Part shown: positions 1-8,437 of the stretch, in pieces
How positions within the stretch are numbered: the stretch's first letter is position 1
Layout: each line of letters opens with the position of its first letter
Virus record (IMG/VR): IMGVR_UViG_3300031566_000214
Location: 1 to 33,534 of that record
Strand: one strand, 5' to 3'
DNA: 33,534 nt
Source: a virus
Program-made: the position numbers and the translations under genes
Notes under the pieces: model-generated
Told to the model about the DNA's origin: nothing
The model's input: only the letters and a program-made list of their open reading frames with translations
Database searches by the model: none

Positions 1-2
1 AA

Positions 3-47
3 CGCCAATGTGAGCAGACTTGCTTTCTGCCGAGAAGGGAGGCGTAA
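3..47 (+). CDS. Possible C-terminal tail of an upstream gene (partial)
   Basis: One plus-strand frame is open from the window edge to a TAA at 45-47, just before the ParB-like gene, and encodes about 14 residues. The short gap would suit the end of a co-transcribed upstream gene, for example a small terminase or DNA-modification gene. Nothing in so few residues identifies it, and chance openness is quite possible. Confidence 0.2.
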   Translation, partial: RQCEQTCFLPRREA

Positions 48-50
48 CCG

Positions 51-518
51 ATGGACGTTGAACTCCGAAAGGTTGTTGACCTAAAGCCTTACGACAGGAA
101 CCCCCGCGACAATGACGGGGCGGTAGACGCTGTTGCGGCCTCGATTCAGCAGTTTGGGTGGCGACAACCTATTGTGGTGGACGCTGACGGGGTGATCGTC
201 TGTGGACACACGCGGTACAGGGCGGCCCTGAAACTGGGACTGGCCGAGGTTCCGGTGCATGTGGTGCGGGACTTGACGCCTGCGCAGGTGCGGGCATATC
301 GGTTGGCAGACAATTCTACGCGGGACTTGTCGGCATGGATTGAGGAGGCGCTGGCGGCAGAAGTGCGGGAGTTGGGCGAGATTGATCTGAGCCAATTCGG
401 ATTGAAGCCTGAGGAAATCCTGGATAGACTGATAGTTCCTGATGAAAACAAGATCATTGACGAATCCAAGTTAGCAGAGACAACCCATGAATGTCCCAAG
501 TGTGGATTCAAGTGGTAA
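51..518 (+). CDS. ParB-like nuclease-domain protein with C-terminal CxxC
   Basis: This 155-residue protein has the ParB N-terminal fold: a short N-terminal strand region, then the hallmark GHTRYRAA at residues 52-59. In phages, stand-alone ParB domains like this commonly sit next to DNA methyltransferase and terminase genes, and a role in DNA modification or packaging is presumed; plasmid partition is unlikely because no ParA is present. The end (HECPKCGFKW, C148 and C151) is half of a zinc ribbon. An SD site (GGGAGG, about 37-42) precedes the ATG. The last 32 bases overlap the methyltransferase gene in another frame, so the two are probably translationally coupled. Domain assignment is firm; function is inferred. 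Confidence 0.85.
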   Translation: MDVELRKVVDLKPYDRNPRDNDGAVDAVAASIQQFGWRQPIVVDADGVIVCGHTRYRAALKLGLAEVPVHVVRDLTPAQVRAYRLADNSTRDLSAWIEEALAAEVRELGEIDLSQFGLKPEEILDRLIVPDENKIIDESKLAETTHECPKCGFKW

Positions 519-1473
519 GCAGCCGACAGTAATTTCTCTCTTTGCTGGATGCGGCGGCTCTTCTCTTGGCTATGAGCTAGCAGGATTTCGAGAACTACTT
601 GCTATTGAGTGGGATGATAATGCCGTAGCAACATTCAAGCTAAACTTTCCTGATGTACCAGTCTATCATGGCGATATTGCAAAGCTAACCGGTCCAGAAT
701 GTATAAGACTCGCTGACATCAAGTTGGGCGCACTTGACCTATTGGATGCTTCCCCGCCCTGTCAGGGATTCAGTACGGCTGGGAAGCGGCGGTTTACTGA
801 TCTGCGTAATAGTCTATTCATGGAGTTTGCGAGATTACTAAAGGATTTGCAGCCCCGTACATTTGTTATGGAGAACGTGACCGGACTGATAAGGGGATAT
901 ATGAAGCAGGCATATCTATGCATCATTCAGACCCTACGAGAGTGTGGATATCGGGCCAGAGGCGAAGTCGTGAATGCCATGTACTTCAATGTGCCGCAGA
1001 GTCGGGAGCGGGTTATCATTATCGGCGTACGGAACAACTTGGGGATTGAGCCAAGTTTCCCGCAGCCACAGACGAAACCAAGAACGGTCAGGGATGCTAT
1101 TGGGCATTTGCCGAAGGGAGAACAGGGCAAGCATCAGCCACAAGTAATTGATGCGTGGTACAAAAGCAAGCCCGGGCAATCTCTATGCAAAGCCGTCCGG
1201 TATGTTGGAAGTTTTCAGTCTGTACGACTTGACCCGAATAGGCCCAGCAATACGCAAATCAAAGCCCATTCCAATTGGCATTATGAAGTCCCACGGCACT
1301 TGACTATACAGGAAGCTAGTCTCTTGCAGGGATTCCCTGATACCTTTAAATGGCATGGAACCCAGACAGATATAAAAGCACATATCGGCAATAGCGTTCC
1401 TCCGAACTTGATAAAGGCAATTGCAGAACATATGAAGATAGAAATACTAAGGAAGGCAAGCAAGGGAGCATAA
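487..1473 (+). CDS. DNA (cytosine-5)-methyltransferase
   Basis: A complete 328-residue C5 methyltransferase, which would transfer a methyl group from S-adenosylmethionine to cytosine C5 in DNA. Motifs appear in the usual order: motif I FAGCGG at 19-24 (cofactor), motif IV PPCQGFS with catalytic Cys92, motif VI ENV at 129-131, motif VIII QSRERV at 171-176, a short target-recognition region, and motif X GNSVPP near 301-306. No restriction endonuclease is adjacent, so it looks like an orphan phage enzyme that shields DNA from host restriction. The gene is clearly richer in A and T than its neighbours, suggesting recent acquisition. It starts inside the ParB-like gene, and its stop overlaps the terminase start (TAATG). 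Target sequence cannot be read by eye. Confidence 0.95.
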   Translation: MNVPSVDSSGKQPTVISLFAGCGGSSLGYELAGFRELLAIEWDDNAVATFKLNFPDVPVYHGDIAKLTGPECIRLADIKLGALDLLDASPPCQGFSTAGKRRFTDLRNSLFMEFARLLKDLQPRTFVMENVTGLIRGYMKQAYLCIIQTLRECGYRARGEVVNAMYFNVPQSRERVIIIGVRNNLGIEPSFPQPQTKPRTVRDAIGHLPKGEQGKHQPQVIDAWYKSKPGQSLCKAVRYVGSFQSVRLDPNRPSNTQIKAHSNWHYEVPRHLTIQEASLLQGFPDTFKWHGTQTDIKAHIGNSVPPNLIKAIAEHMKIEILRKASKGA

Positions 1474-3683
1474 TGGCAAAGCGGACGATTGCTGAAATCA
1501 TCGAGCTTGCCAAGACAAACATTGGGGCATTGACGCCGGATGATGTGCGACTGCTGCGCAGCATCGGCAAGCCACGGGATGGTAACGGCGACTATGCCAG
1601 CCGCAAGGAACGCTCCCGCGCGCGTCAGGCGCAGATGGCGCAGGCCGGGCGTGACATTGCGCCCATTCCAGCGGTTGCCGACCCCGAACGCAAGGCGCAG
1701 GCCGCCGGCAGTTTCCGGGTGTTCTGCGAAAGCTATTTCCCCCACGTATTTTATCTGCCGTGGTCGCCGGATCATCTGAAGGTCATCGCGCGTATTGAGC
1801 AGGCTGTGCTGCGAGGGGGTCTGTTTGCCGTGGCGATGCCGCGCGGCAGTGGTAAGAGTTCGCTCTGCGAACGCGCGTGCATCTGGTCTACCGCATACGG
1901 ACACCGGCGCTTTGTGGCGCTCATCGGTTCGGACGAGGGGCACGCCGTCAATATGCTGGACACCATCAAAGTGGAACTCGACACGAACGATTTGCTGCTC
2001 GCGGATTTCCCGGAGGTGGCCTACCCGATTCAATGTCTGGAGGGGATTGCGAATCGCTGCGCGGGCCAACTCTGTGAGGGCGAACGCACGCACATAGAAT
2101 GGACACAGAAAGAAATCGTGCTGCCCACGATTCCGGGGAGCAAGGCGAGCGGGGCGATCCTGAAGGTAGCAGGTATCACGGGGCGCATACGCGGCATGAA
2201 GCACCAGACGCCGGAAGGCGACTCAATTCGCCCTGACGTGGTGATATTGGACGACCCGCAGACAGACGAAAGCGCGCGGAGCCTCTCCCAGTGCCAGGCG
2301 CGGGAGCGCATACTCGCGGGCGCGGCACTCGGCCTCGCAGGGCCGGGCAAGAAGATATCGGGCATCATGCCCTGCACGGTCATCAGCCCGGGCGACATGG
2401 CCGACCGCATATTGGACCGCGACGCGCACCCCGAATGGAACGGGGAACGGTTCAAGATGGTCTATCAGTTCCCGACCAACGCGAAACGGTGGGAGCAATA
2501 CGCAGAACTCCGGGCCGACAGTTTCCGCAAGGGCGCCAACGGTGAGGAGGCGACGGAGTTCTATCGGGAGCATCAGGCCGAAATGGACCAGGGCGCGCAG
2601 ATAGCATGGCCGGAGTGTCACAACCCCGACGAGCTTTCAGCGATTCAGCACGCTATCAACCTGAGACTCCGGGATGAGGCGGCGTTCTTCTCGGAGTACC
2701 AGAATGAGCCGATGGCGCCGCAACTGGAACAGGTGCCCATACTGGATGCTGACGGCATCGCTGCCAAGATCAACGGGCGCATCAGGGGCGAGGTGCCGCA
2801 CACTGCCGAGCACCTGACCGCGTTTGTAGACGTGGGGGAGAAGTTGCTGTACTGGGCCGTCTGCGCATGGGAGCCGGACTTTACCGGCTACATCATGGAC
2901 TACGGCACCTATCCCGAACAGGGCAGTGCCTACTTTGCATACCGCGACGTGCAACGGACGATCCGCCGCGCGCACCCGGGGACCGGCGTTGAGGGTGCCA
3001 TATACGCCGCGCTGGGGGCGGCGGTGAACCACCTGATTACAGCGGAGTGGGCGCGTGACGATGGGGCGGTCATGCGGGTTCGATGGTGCCTGATAGACCA
3101 GGGATGGCTCACGCCCGTCGTCCACCAGTTCTGCCGGCAATCGGGCCACGCGGCTACGCTCATGCCCGCACGCGGACATGGGATCACCGCGAGCATGAAA
3201 CCCATCAGCGAGTTCGACAGGCACCGTGGCGACCGCATCGGGCACAACTGGTGGATTCCCAGCGTAGCAAAGAAGCGGGCACTGCGGCACGTTGAGGTGG
3301 ATACCAACTACTGGAAAACCTTTGTCCATGAACGCTTCTCAACCGCGATGGGGGACAAGGGGTGCTTGTCACTCTTCGGCACGAAGCCCGGTGAACACCG
3401 CCTCTTTGCCGAGCACATGACCAGTGAATACCGCGTACGGACACAGGGGCGCGGCCGTGAACTGGACGAGTGGAAGCAGCCCGCGCACAGACCAGACAAC
3501 CATTGGTTCGATTGCGTAGTGGGCTGCGCGGCCGGGGCGTCCATGCTGGGCGCCGCATTGCCGGGTACTGGTATGACCAAGGTGCAGGTCCGCACCGAGA
3601 AGGCGCCGATGAGCGCCGCAGAGATGCAGAGGAGGGCACGACTTGCGCGAGAAGCACGCGAAGCCCGATCACTCGGATATTAA
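1473..3683 (+). CDS. terL: Phage terminase large subunit
   Basis: A 736-residue packaging motor. The ATPase part has a Walker A motif (PRGSGKSS, residues 123-130) and a Walker B (VVILDD, about 256-261). The C-terminal half looks like an RNase H-type nuclease, beginning near the acidic stretch TAFVDVGEK and ending with a conserved-looking DNHWFDC region near residue 680. It would cut concatemeric DNA and drive it through the portal, whose gene follows. About 80 residues precede the ATPase and may bind DNA or the small subunit; no small terminase is visible in the window. The ATG overlaps the methyltransferase stop as TAATG, with GGGAG upstream as SD. Family assignment is firm; packaging mode is unknown. 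Confidence 0.93.
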   Translation: MAKRTIAEIIELAKTNIGALTPDDVRLLRSIGKPRDGNGDYASRKERSRARQAQMAQAGRDIAPIPAVADPERKAQAAGSFRVFCESYFPHVFYLPWSPDHLKVIARIEQAVLRGGLFAVAMPRGSGKSSLCERACIWSTAYGHRRFVALIGSDEGHAVNMLDTIKVELDTNDLLLADFPEVAYPIQCLEGIANRCAGQLCEGERTHIEWTQKEIVLPTIPGSKASGAILKVAGITGRIRGMKHQTPEGDSIRPDVVILDDPQTDESARSLSQCQARERILAGAALGLAGPGKKISGIMPCTVISPGDMADRILDRDAHPEWNGERFKMVYQFPTNAKRWEQYAELRADSFRKGANGEEATEFYREHQAEMDQGAQIAWPECHNPDELSAIQHAINLRLRDEAAFFSEYQNEPMAPQLEQVPILDADGIAAKINGRIRGEVPHTAEHLTAFVDVGEKLLYWAVCAWEPDFTGYIMDYGTYPEQGSAYFAYRDVQRTIRRAHPGTGVEGAIYAALGAAVNHLITAEWARDDGAVMRVRWCLIDQGWLTPVVHQFCRQSGHAATLMPARGHGITASMKPISEFDRHRGDRIGHNWWIPSVAKKRALRHVEVDTNYWKTFVHERFSTAMGDKGCLSLFGTKPGEHRLFAEHMTSEYRVRTQGRGRELDEWKQPAHRPDNHWFDCVVGCAAGASMLGAALPGTGMTKVQVRTEKAPMSAAEMQRRARLAREAREARSLGY

Positions 3684-3873
3684 CAAGGCGCGCCAGTCGC
3701 AAGAGGAAGGCATACGCTGCCCCGAATGCGGCTGCCAGCACCTCTATGTCCTCTACACGCGCCGCACCTTCGGGGGCATCATGCGGGCGCGTGAATGTCG
3801 CAACTGCGGTCGCCGGACGCGCACTTTCGAGAAGTCCGGTCAAGAAATGTCAGAAAATCCGCCTCACCATTAG
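3643..3873 (+). CDS. Small zinc-ribbon protein, NrdR-N-like
   Basis: A 76-residue protein with a four-cysteine ribbon: C26 and C29 (CPECG), then C52 and C55 (CRNCG), followed by RRTRTFEK. Spacing and flanks resemble the N-terminal zinc ribbon of the NrdR repressor, but the ATP-cone domain is missing, so it is not NrdR itself. A nucleic-acid-binding regulator is the likely role. The start is TTG at 3643, chosen because a strong GGAGGG sits at 3631-3636 with six bases between; it overlaps the last 41 bases of the terminase gene and should be coupled to it. Confidence 0.7.
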   Translation: MREKHAKPDHSDINKARQSQEEGIRCPECGCQHLYVLYTRRTFGGIMRARECRNCGRRTRTFEKSGQEMSENPPHH

Positions 3874-3999
3874 TCTTATGGATGCGATATTTGGGCGTTA
3901 TAAGAGAAAAGTACAGATGTGTAATCGGCGGTTTTGTGCAGAAAACAAAATCGGGCAAAATGTAGGCTGACAGTTTGAACGTACTTGTGAGCGAAAAAG

Positions 4000-4137
4000 A
4001 TGGCACTTGAGGATTTTACACTTTACGTTGATGTGGATTTCTTCCTGCCTGATGTGCAGATCGTCGTGCGGGATGAGAACCCCTGGATTTATGTAGACAG
4101 ACCCATAGTCTGGGGAGTGTCGAACAGAATAGTTTGA
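4000..4137 (+). CDS. Small hypothetical protein in an AT-rich island
   Basis: A 45-residue ORF (begins MALEDFTLYVDVD, ends NRIV) lies alone in the otherwise empty stretch 3874-4147. The stretch is clearly more AT-rich than surrounding genes. Its first residues recall the MPLENFTTYTELD start of the tail protein at 23950, which may be chance or a decayed fragment. The ribosome site is weak (GAG eight bases before ATG). I see no convincing promoter; a TATAAG near 3899 lacks a matching -35. Size, isolation and composition fit a small acquired gene or a remnant. Confidence 0.4.
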   Translation: MALEDFTLYVDVDFFLPDVQIVVRDENPWIYVDRPIVWGVSNRIV

Positions 4138-4147
4138 GAAGGTAAAT

Positions 4148-4235
4148 GCGCGCGGGATTGCAAGCCCGCACGCTCATAGCCAAGAGAATTCAAGGGCCGT
4201 CTGGCGGCCAGACCACCAGGCGGCCCTTTTCTTTT
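4148..4235 (+). terminator. Two-hairpin element, copy 1, ending in an intrinsic terminator
   Basis: Hairpin 1 pairs 4148-4156 with 4165-4173 (nine positions, one C-A mismatch, loop of eight). A 20-base linker containing GCCAAGA follows. Hairpin 2 pairs 4194-4204 with 4216-4226 (11 pairs including one U-G), followed at once by TTTTCTTTT. Hairpin 2 plus the T tract is a textbook Rho-independent terminator. It stands 29 bases before the start of the small pre-portal gene, whose SD lies between, so structural transcription must read through it or restart. The element recurs at 5993-6075 and 16027-16106. Confidence 0.8.
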
Positions 4236-4264
4236 GGCGCGGACTCTCACAGGAGGCACAAGGC

Positions 4265-4462
4265 ATGTCCGAAGAAATTGACGAGGCGCTGGAGGATAAC
4301 GCGGTCGGTCCCAAGCGTGTCCGGGGCGATGAGGGCGAGGTTGATCAGCACCCCCTCCAGGACCAGATTGAGGCGGACAAGTATATCAAGGGCAGGGACG
4401 CCGCCGACGTGCAGACGGTCGGTCTGCGATTCCGCCAACTCCAGCCACCGGGGACGGTGTAA
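4265..4462 (+). CDS. Small pre-portal head protein (gpW-like by position)
   Basis: A 65-residue protein, acidic at the N-terminus and ending with LRFRQLQPPGTV. Small proteins of this size with an R-L-PPGTV-type end are common between terminase and portal genes in lambda-like phages, the place of the head-completion protein gpW in lambda. I know no direct functional proof for this subgroup, so gpW-like is by position and size. AGGAGG lies at 4251-4256 with eight bases to the ATG. The stop overlaps the portal start (TAATG), implying coupled translation. Confidence 0.7.
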   Translation: MSEEIDEALEDNAVGPKRVRGDEGEVDQHPLQDQIEADKYIKGRDAADVQTVGLRFRQLQPPGTV

Positions 4463-5967
4463 TGGACCTGTTCGGTATAGGCAAACGGCGCGCCGCGAAA
4501 CGTGAGGCGGAAATCCGCGACGCATTGAGTGAGATACTGGCGCAGGGGCGCGTCCGCCAGGGGAGACACGCAGCGCATCTGATCGAGGCGAGATATGACG
4601 CGGCGCAGACTACCACTGAGAATACCCGCCACTGGGCGAACACCGACGCCCTGAACGCTGATCAGGCCAATAGTTACAGCATCCGCAAGAGGGTCCGTGA
4701 GCGCGCCCGGTACGAGTTTGCGAACAACTGCTATGCCCGCGGCATGGTAAAAACACGCTCCAATTTCGTCATCGGCAGCGGCCCCCGCCTGCAACTGCTC
4801 ATCGAGGACAAGGAGATTGCCAAGCAGGTCGAGCGCGAGTTCAAGTCATGGGCGCGTCGGGTCGGGCTTGCCAAGAAGCTGCTCCAGATGCACGAGGCCC
4901 GTACCGTGGACGGCGAGAGTTTTGCCGTCAAGGAGACGAACCCGAATCTCAACCATGCCGTGAAGCTTGACCTGCGCATTATCGAATGCGACCGCGTGAC
5001 TGAACTCGGAGCGACGGGCGACCCCTACAACGTGGATGGCGTGGTGCTCGACGAGTTCGGGAACCCCAAGGAATACCATGTGCTGAAACAGCACCCCGGC
5101 GGACTCTACAACCTGCCGAGTCCCCAATACGAGACTGTGCCTGCCTCCAGGATGCTCCACTGGTTCTCCACGGATCGCCCGGAACAGCACCGGGGCCTGA
5201 GCGAAATCATGTCCAGCCTCCCCCTCTATGGACAGATGCGACGGTATACGCTCGCCGTACTGAGCGCCGCAGAGATGGCGGCGACTATGGCGAACATCCT
5301 GTATACGGAGATCCCGCCGAACGGCTATGCCGAAATACTTACGGGATTCGACGCGATAGAACTGGAACGCAATATGTTGACCATCGCGCCCGCAGGCTGG
5401 AAGCCCGGGCAGATGGAACCTACCCAGCCCTCGTCCACCTACAAGGAGTTCAAGCGGGAAGTCCTGAACGAGATCGGGCGCGCGCTGAACATGCCCTATA
5501 ACATCGCGGCCTGCGATTCGAGTTCCTACAACTACGCGAGCGGGCGCCTTGACCAGCAGACATTCTGGGTTGACATGTATGTAGACCGTAAGCAGGGCGA
5601 GGATGACATTCTGGACTCGATTGTGGACGACTGGATTGCAGAGGCCAACCTTGTATTCCCGGACTGGGGTGGGCTCATGGTCGATGCTGAACGCGAATAC
5701 TACTGGGATGGCGTCCCCCATGTCGACCCCGTGAAGGAAGCGGACGCCGCCGACACGCTGAAGAAGGCCGGACTCCTGACCGATACCGAACACTTTGCCA
5801 GGCGCGGCATGGATTGGGAAGACGTCTATGAGCAACTTTCGCGTGAAAAGAAGGAGCGGGAACGACTCGACCTGCCCGAAGTCGCGTCCAAGCCGGAATC
5901 CGCCGGCGACGCACCCGACGCGGAAGAGATTGCAGAGGCGTTGCGCGAGATGGGCGTACAGGCTTGA
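4462..5967 (+). CDS. Portal protein, lambda gpB family
   Basis: A 501-residue lambda-type portal. The region after residue 70, with the stretch YEFANNCYARGMVKTRSNFV, matches the clasp-like start of the family, and the central part has the expected mixed alpha/beta pattern with a conserved SSYNYASGR segment near residue 355. Portals form the dodecameric ring at one capsid vertex, through which terminase pumps DNA and to which neck proteins attach. The C-terminus is charged and ends ALREMGVQA. The length is close to lambda gpB (533 residues). Position directly after the terminase region and before the protease-capsid gene supports the call. Confidence 0.92.
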   Translation: MDLFGIGKRRAAKREAEIRDALSEILAQGRVRQGRHAAHLIEARYDAAQTTTENTRHWANTDALNADQANSYSIRKRVRERARYEFANNCYARGMVKTRSNFVIGSGPRLQLLIEDKEIAKQVEREFKSWARRVGLAKKLLQMHEARTVDGESFAVKETNPNLNHAVKLDLRIIECDRVTELGATGDPYNVDGVVLDEFGNPKEYHVLKQHPGGLYNLPSPQYETVPASRMLHWFSTDRPEQHRGLSEIMSSLPLYGQMRRYTLAVLSAAEMAATMANILYTEIPPNGYAEILTGFDAIELERNMLTIAPAGWKPGQMEPTQPSSTYKEFKREVLNEIGRALNMPYNIAACDSSSYNYASGRLDQQTFWVDMYVDRKQGEDDILDSIVDDWIAEANLVFPDWGGLMVDAEREYYWDGVPHVDPVKEADAADTLKKAGLLTDTEHFARRGMDWEDVYEQLSREKKERERLDLPEVASKPESAGDAPDAEEIAEALREMGVQA

Positions 5968-6075
5968 CAACCCGACAGTAAGCGGGCGACGTCGCGGTGA
6001 CTGATCATCACCGCGCTGTGTGCCAAGAAGTGCAAGGCCGTCTGGGGCCAGACACCCCGGCGGCCTTTTCTTTTT
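5964..6075 (+). terminator. Two-hairpin element, copy 2, ending in an intrinsic terminator
   Basis: TTGACAA overlaps the portal stop (5964-5970). Hairpin 1 pairs CGCGGTGA (5993-6000) perfectly with TCACCGCG (6008-6015), loop of seven. A 20-base linker with GCCAAGA leads to hairpin 2: GGCCGTC then GGGG on one arm, CCCC then GGCGGCC on the other (6036-6065), with one bulged U, followed by TTTTCTTTTT. It ends 36 bases before the chosen start of the protease-capsid gene. Hairpin 1 differs in sequence from copies 1 and 3 but keeps its pairing, while linker and hairpin 2 are nearly constant. TTGACA has no recognisable -10 at 16-18 bases. Confidence 0.82.
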
Positions 6076-6111
6076 GGCCTCGCCCGCATGAAGCAGACAA
6101 GGAGACGACAG

Positions 6112-8361
6112 ATGCCCTTTCAAGGTCAACACTCGGCGCGATTGCGCGATCCTGGTCAGTACGACACATGCCGGACGGCTACAGACGAATTCGGCGCCGG
6201 GATAGACGCGATTTACTGCAAAAAGGCCAGCGGGTCTATGGAGTTGCAGGCCATCCGGTTTGACTCCGGCAAGTTCACCGTGGCCGAGGCCAAGGTGTGG
6301 CTTGCGGAGCATGACCACAAGCCGATTCTGTTTGAACCCGCTACCGGGGAACAGGCCGAGGGCGCTGCGGAGTTTCTGCTGGTCGAGGCCGCAGGCGATA
6401 TCGCACGCGCCCGCGTGGTCGGCTTGGCGTATGGCGGGGGCAAGATGAAGGTTCCCGGCTGGCAGTATCCCGTCGTGGTCGACCTGGCCGGACTGGAAGC
6501 CGTTGCCGCTGTGCCCCTCCTCACTAATCACGAGAACAAGACCCGCTCGCGCATCGGCATGGTGCAGGCTCGCAAGGATCAGAACACCCTCACCGTTGAG
6601 GGCGAAATCCTGCCGACCAACAGCGAGGCCAAACAGGTGCTCAGCCAGGCGCAGGCCGGGGCGGACTGGCAGATGTCCATCGGAGTTGAAGTTCTCGACA
6701 GCGAACTTGTGCGCGACACGCGCATCGTGAACGGCCAATCGCATACCGGGCCGTTTTCCCACGTCAAACGCGCGATCTTGCGGGAGATATCCGTTGTGCC
6801 CGTAGGTGCAGACCGTACCACCCGCCTGCAAATCGCGGCGACGTTCTCCCTTACTACTACAGGAGGTCAGGACATGGAGTTCGACAAGTGGCTTGAAGCA
6901 CAGGGCTTCGATGCGAAGACCCTGAATGAGCAGCAGTCCAAGGCGCTCCGCGCCGCCTATGACGCTGAAGTGAAGGCGGTGGCCGACGCAGAAAATGACG
7001 AGGAGACGGAGACAGACACGGGCAAGGAGACGCCCGACGCGATTCAGGCGACCGTTGACACCGACAAGGTGATCGCGGCCGTCCGCGCGGACCTAAAGGC
7101 GGAACGCGCACGCGAAGCCAATCTGCGCGCACTCTGCGGCGAAAAGCACGCGGAGATTCTCGCCAAGGCGCTCACCGAGGACTGGACGCCGGAAAAGGCC
7201 GAACTTGAGGTCATGCGCGCTGATCGCGGGCATATCGGCATCCGCCCGGCCCATTCCGAGTCCCGCACGCCCAAGGTGCTCGAAGCCGCGCTATGTATGG
7301 GCGTCGGCATCGACATCGAGAAGGCGTATGACGCCCCGACGCTTGAGGCGGCCTATCCGCTGCGGGGGATGGGCCTCAGAGACCTCTTCCTCCAATGCTG
7401 CCGCATGGAGGGTAAGGGCGTCGGCCCGGTGTTCGACAATGACACCATCCGCGCCGCGTTCAGCACCTTGACGCTGCCCGGCATCCTCGGTGCCGTTGCG
7501 AACAAGAGCCTGCTCGCGGCATTCACCGCAGTTGACCCCGTGAGCACGCGCATTGCCAAGCAGGTAGACCTCAACAACTTCCACGTTCACACCCGCTATC
7601 GCATGAGCATGGGTGGGAACATGGAGACCGTGGGGTCTGGAGGTGAACTCAAGCACCTCACACTGGGCGAGGATAGCTACACGCACCAGCTTGACACCCG
7701 TGGCGTGCTTATCGGACTCACGCGCCAACAGATCGTCAACGATGACCTGGGCGCGTTTACCGAGATCCCGGCGCTCCTCGGCCGCAAGGCCGCGCTCTCG
7801 CGCGAGAAGGCGCTGTTTACGGCCATCAACGCGACGGGTGTCGGGGCCAGCTTCTTCACGGCTGCCAACGTCAACTACTTCGCCGGCGCGGCAACGAACC
7901 TGCAAATCAGTTCGCTCACCACGGCGGTCCAGATGTTCATGGATCAGGTTGATGCCGACGGCGACCCGATTGCAGTCACGCCGACGATGATCCTGGTGCC
8001 CACGGCGCTGCTGATACTTGCCAAGCAGCTCTACACCGACATCACGGTCAACGAGACGACTACGGCCAACGTGCCGAAGCCGAACTCGAATCCGCACGCG
8101 GGTTCTTACAAGGTTGAGTGCAGCCCTTACCTCAGCAACGCCAACCTCACCGGCTATTCGACGACGGCCTGGTATCTCCTGGCCAACCCGAATGACATCC
8201 CGGCGTTCGAGGTGGGTTACCTGAAGGGCCAGCGGACGCCCATCATCGAGCAGGGCGAGGTTGATTTCAACCTGCTCGGCATCCAGTACCGCTGCTATTG
8301 GGACTTCGGCGTTGCGCTTGCCGACTACCTCGGCGGCGTGAAGTCCAAGGGTGCCTTGTAA
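6112..8361 (+). CDS. Prohead protease - scaffold - major capsid fusion protein
   Basis: The 749 residues read as three parts. Residues 1-245 resemble a phage prohead protease: LLTNHENKTRSRIG (likely catalytic His140), QMSIGVEV (likely Ser189), then VKRAILREISVVPVGAD. Residues 255-385 are acidic and helical, as in a scaffold or delta region. Residues 385-749 resemble Mu gpT-like major capsid proteins, with the typical ending NPNDIPAFEVGYLKGQRTP. The protease would mature the prohead by removing the scaffold region. ATG 6112 is preferred over ATG 6088 because AAGGAG stands seven bases before it, while 6088 has no SD. A second strong start lies inside at 6874. Protease-capsid fusions are known but uncommon; most phages use separate genes. 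Confidence 0.9.
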   Translation: MPFQGQHSARLRDPGQYDTCRTATDEFGAGIDAIYCKKASGSMELQAIRFDSGKFTVAEAKVWLAEHDHKPILFEPATGEQAEGAAEFLLVEAAGDIARARVVGLAYGGGKMKVPGWQYPVVVDLAGLEAVAAVPLLTNHENKTRSRIGMVQARKDQNTLTVEGEILPTNSEAKQVLSQAQAGADWQMSIGVEVLDSELVRDTRIVNGQSHTGPFSHVKRAILREISVVPVGADRTTRLQIAATFSLTTTGGQDMEFDKWLEAQGFDAKTLNEQQSKALRAAYDAEVKAVADAENDEETETDTGKETPDAIQATVDTDKVIAAVRADLKAERAREANLRALCGEKHAEILAKALTEDWTPEKAELEVMRADRGHIGIRPAHSESRTPKVLEAALCMGVGIDIEKAYDAPTLEAAYPLRGMGLRDLFLQCCRMEGKGVGPVFDNDTIRAAFSTLTLPGILGAVANKSLLAAFTAVDPVSTRIAKQVDLNNFHVHTRYRMSMGGNMETVGSGGELKHLTLGEDSYTHQLDTRGVLIGLTRQQIVNDDLGAFTEIPALLGRKAALSREKALFTAINATGVGASFFTAANVNYFAGAATNLQISSLTTAVQMFMDQVDADGDPIAVTPTMILVPTALLILAKQLYTDITVNETTTANVPKPNSNPHAGSYKVECSPYLSNANLTGYSTTAWYLLANPNDIPAFEVGYLKGQRTPIIEQGEVDFNLLGIQYRCYWDFGVALADYLGGVKSKGAL
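6861..6876 (+). promoter_or_regulatory. Internal SD and ATG: independent start for the capsid part
   Basis: AGGAGG at 6861-6866 is followed seven bases later by an in-frame ATG (6874-6876), encoding Met255 of the protease-capsid fusion exactly at the junction between protease and scaffold regions. This is the best SD in the whole gene. Translation from here would give a 495-residue scaffold-capsid precursor without protease, so one gene could yield few protease fusions and many capsid subunits, in the manner of the nested C/Nu3 genes of lambda. The site is seen; its use is inferred. Confidence 0.75.
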
Positions 8362-8370
8362 GCACGTTCC

Positions 8371-8401
8371 GGGCATGGCCCGCCATACGGCGGGCCTGCC
8401 C
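8371..8401 (+). other. Strong stem-loop after the capsid gene
   Basis: Starting ten bases after the capsid stop codon, GGGCA plus GGCCCGCC pairs with GGCGGGCC plus TGCCC around an ATAC loop, with one bulged T: a 13-bp stem. There is no T tract, so it is not a standard intrinsic terminator. Stems of this kind between capsid and decoration genes can protect the upstream mRNA end from exonucleases, slow polymerase or be processed by RNase III. The following gene has its own SD. Confidence 0.6.
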
Positions 8402-8437
8402 ATAACCTGACACTTTGGCTCATGGAGGTTCAAACAG

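Noticed and set aside
5964-5969. TTGACA after the portal gene (also at 16000 and 32162) as a promoter -35
   Set aside because: No -10-like hexamer is found 16-18 bases downstream in any of the three; I treat it as part of the RNA elements instead.
4846-6831. 661-residue minus-strand ORF
   Set aside because: It runs antisense through portal and protease-capsid genes and across copy 2 of the two-hairpin element. Long antisense frames are expected in GC-rich DNA; it has no recognisable domain.
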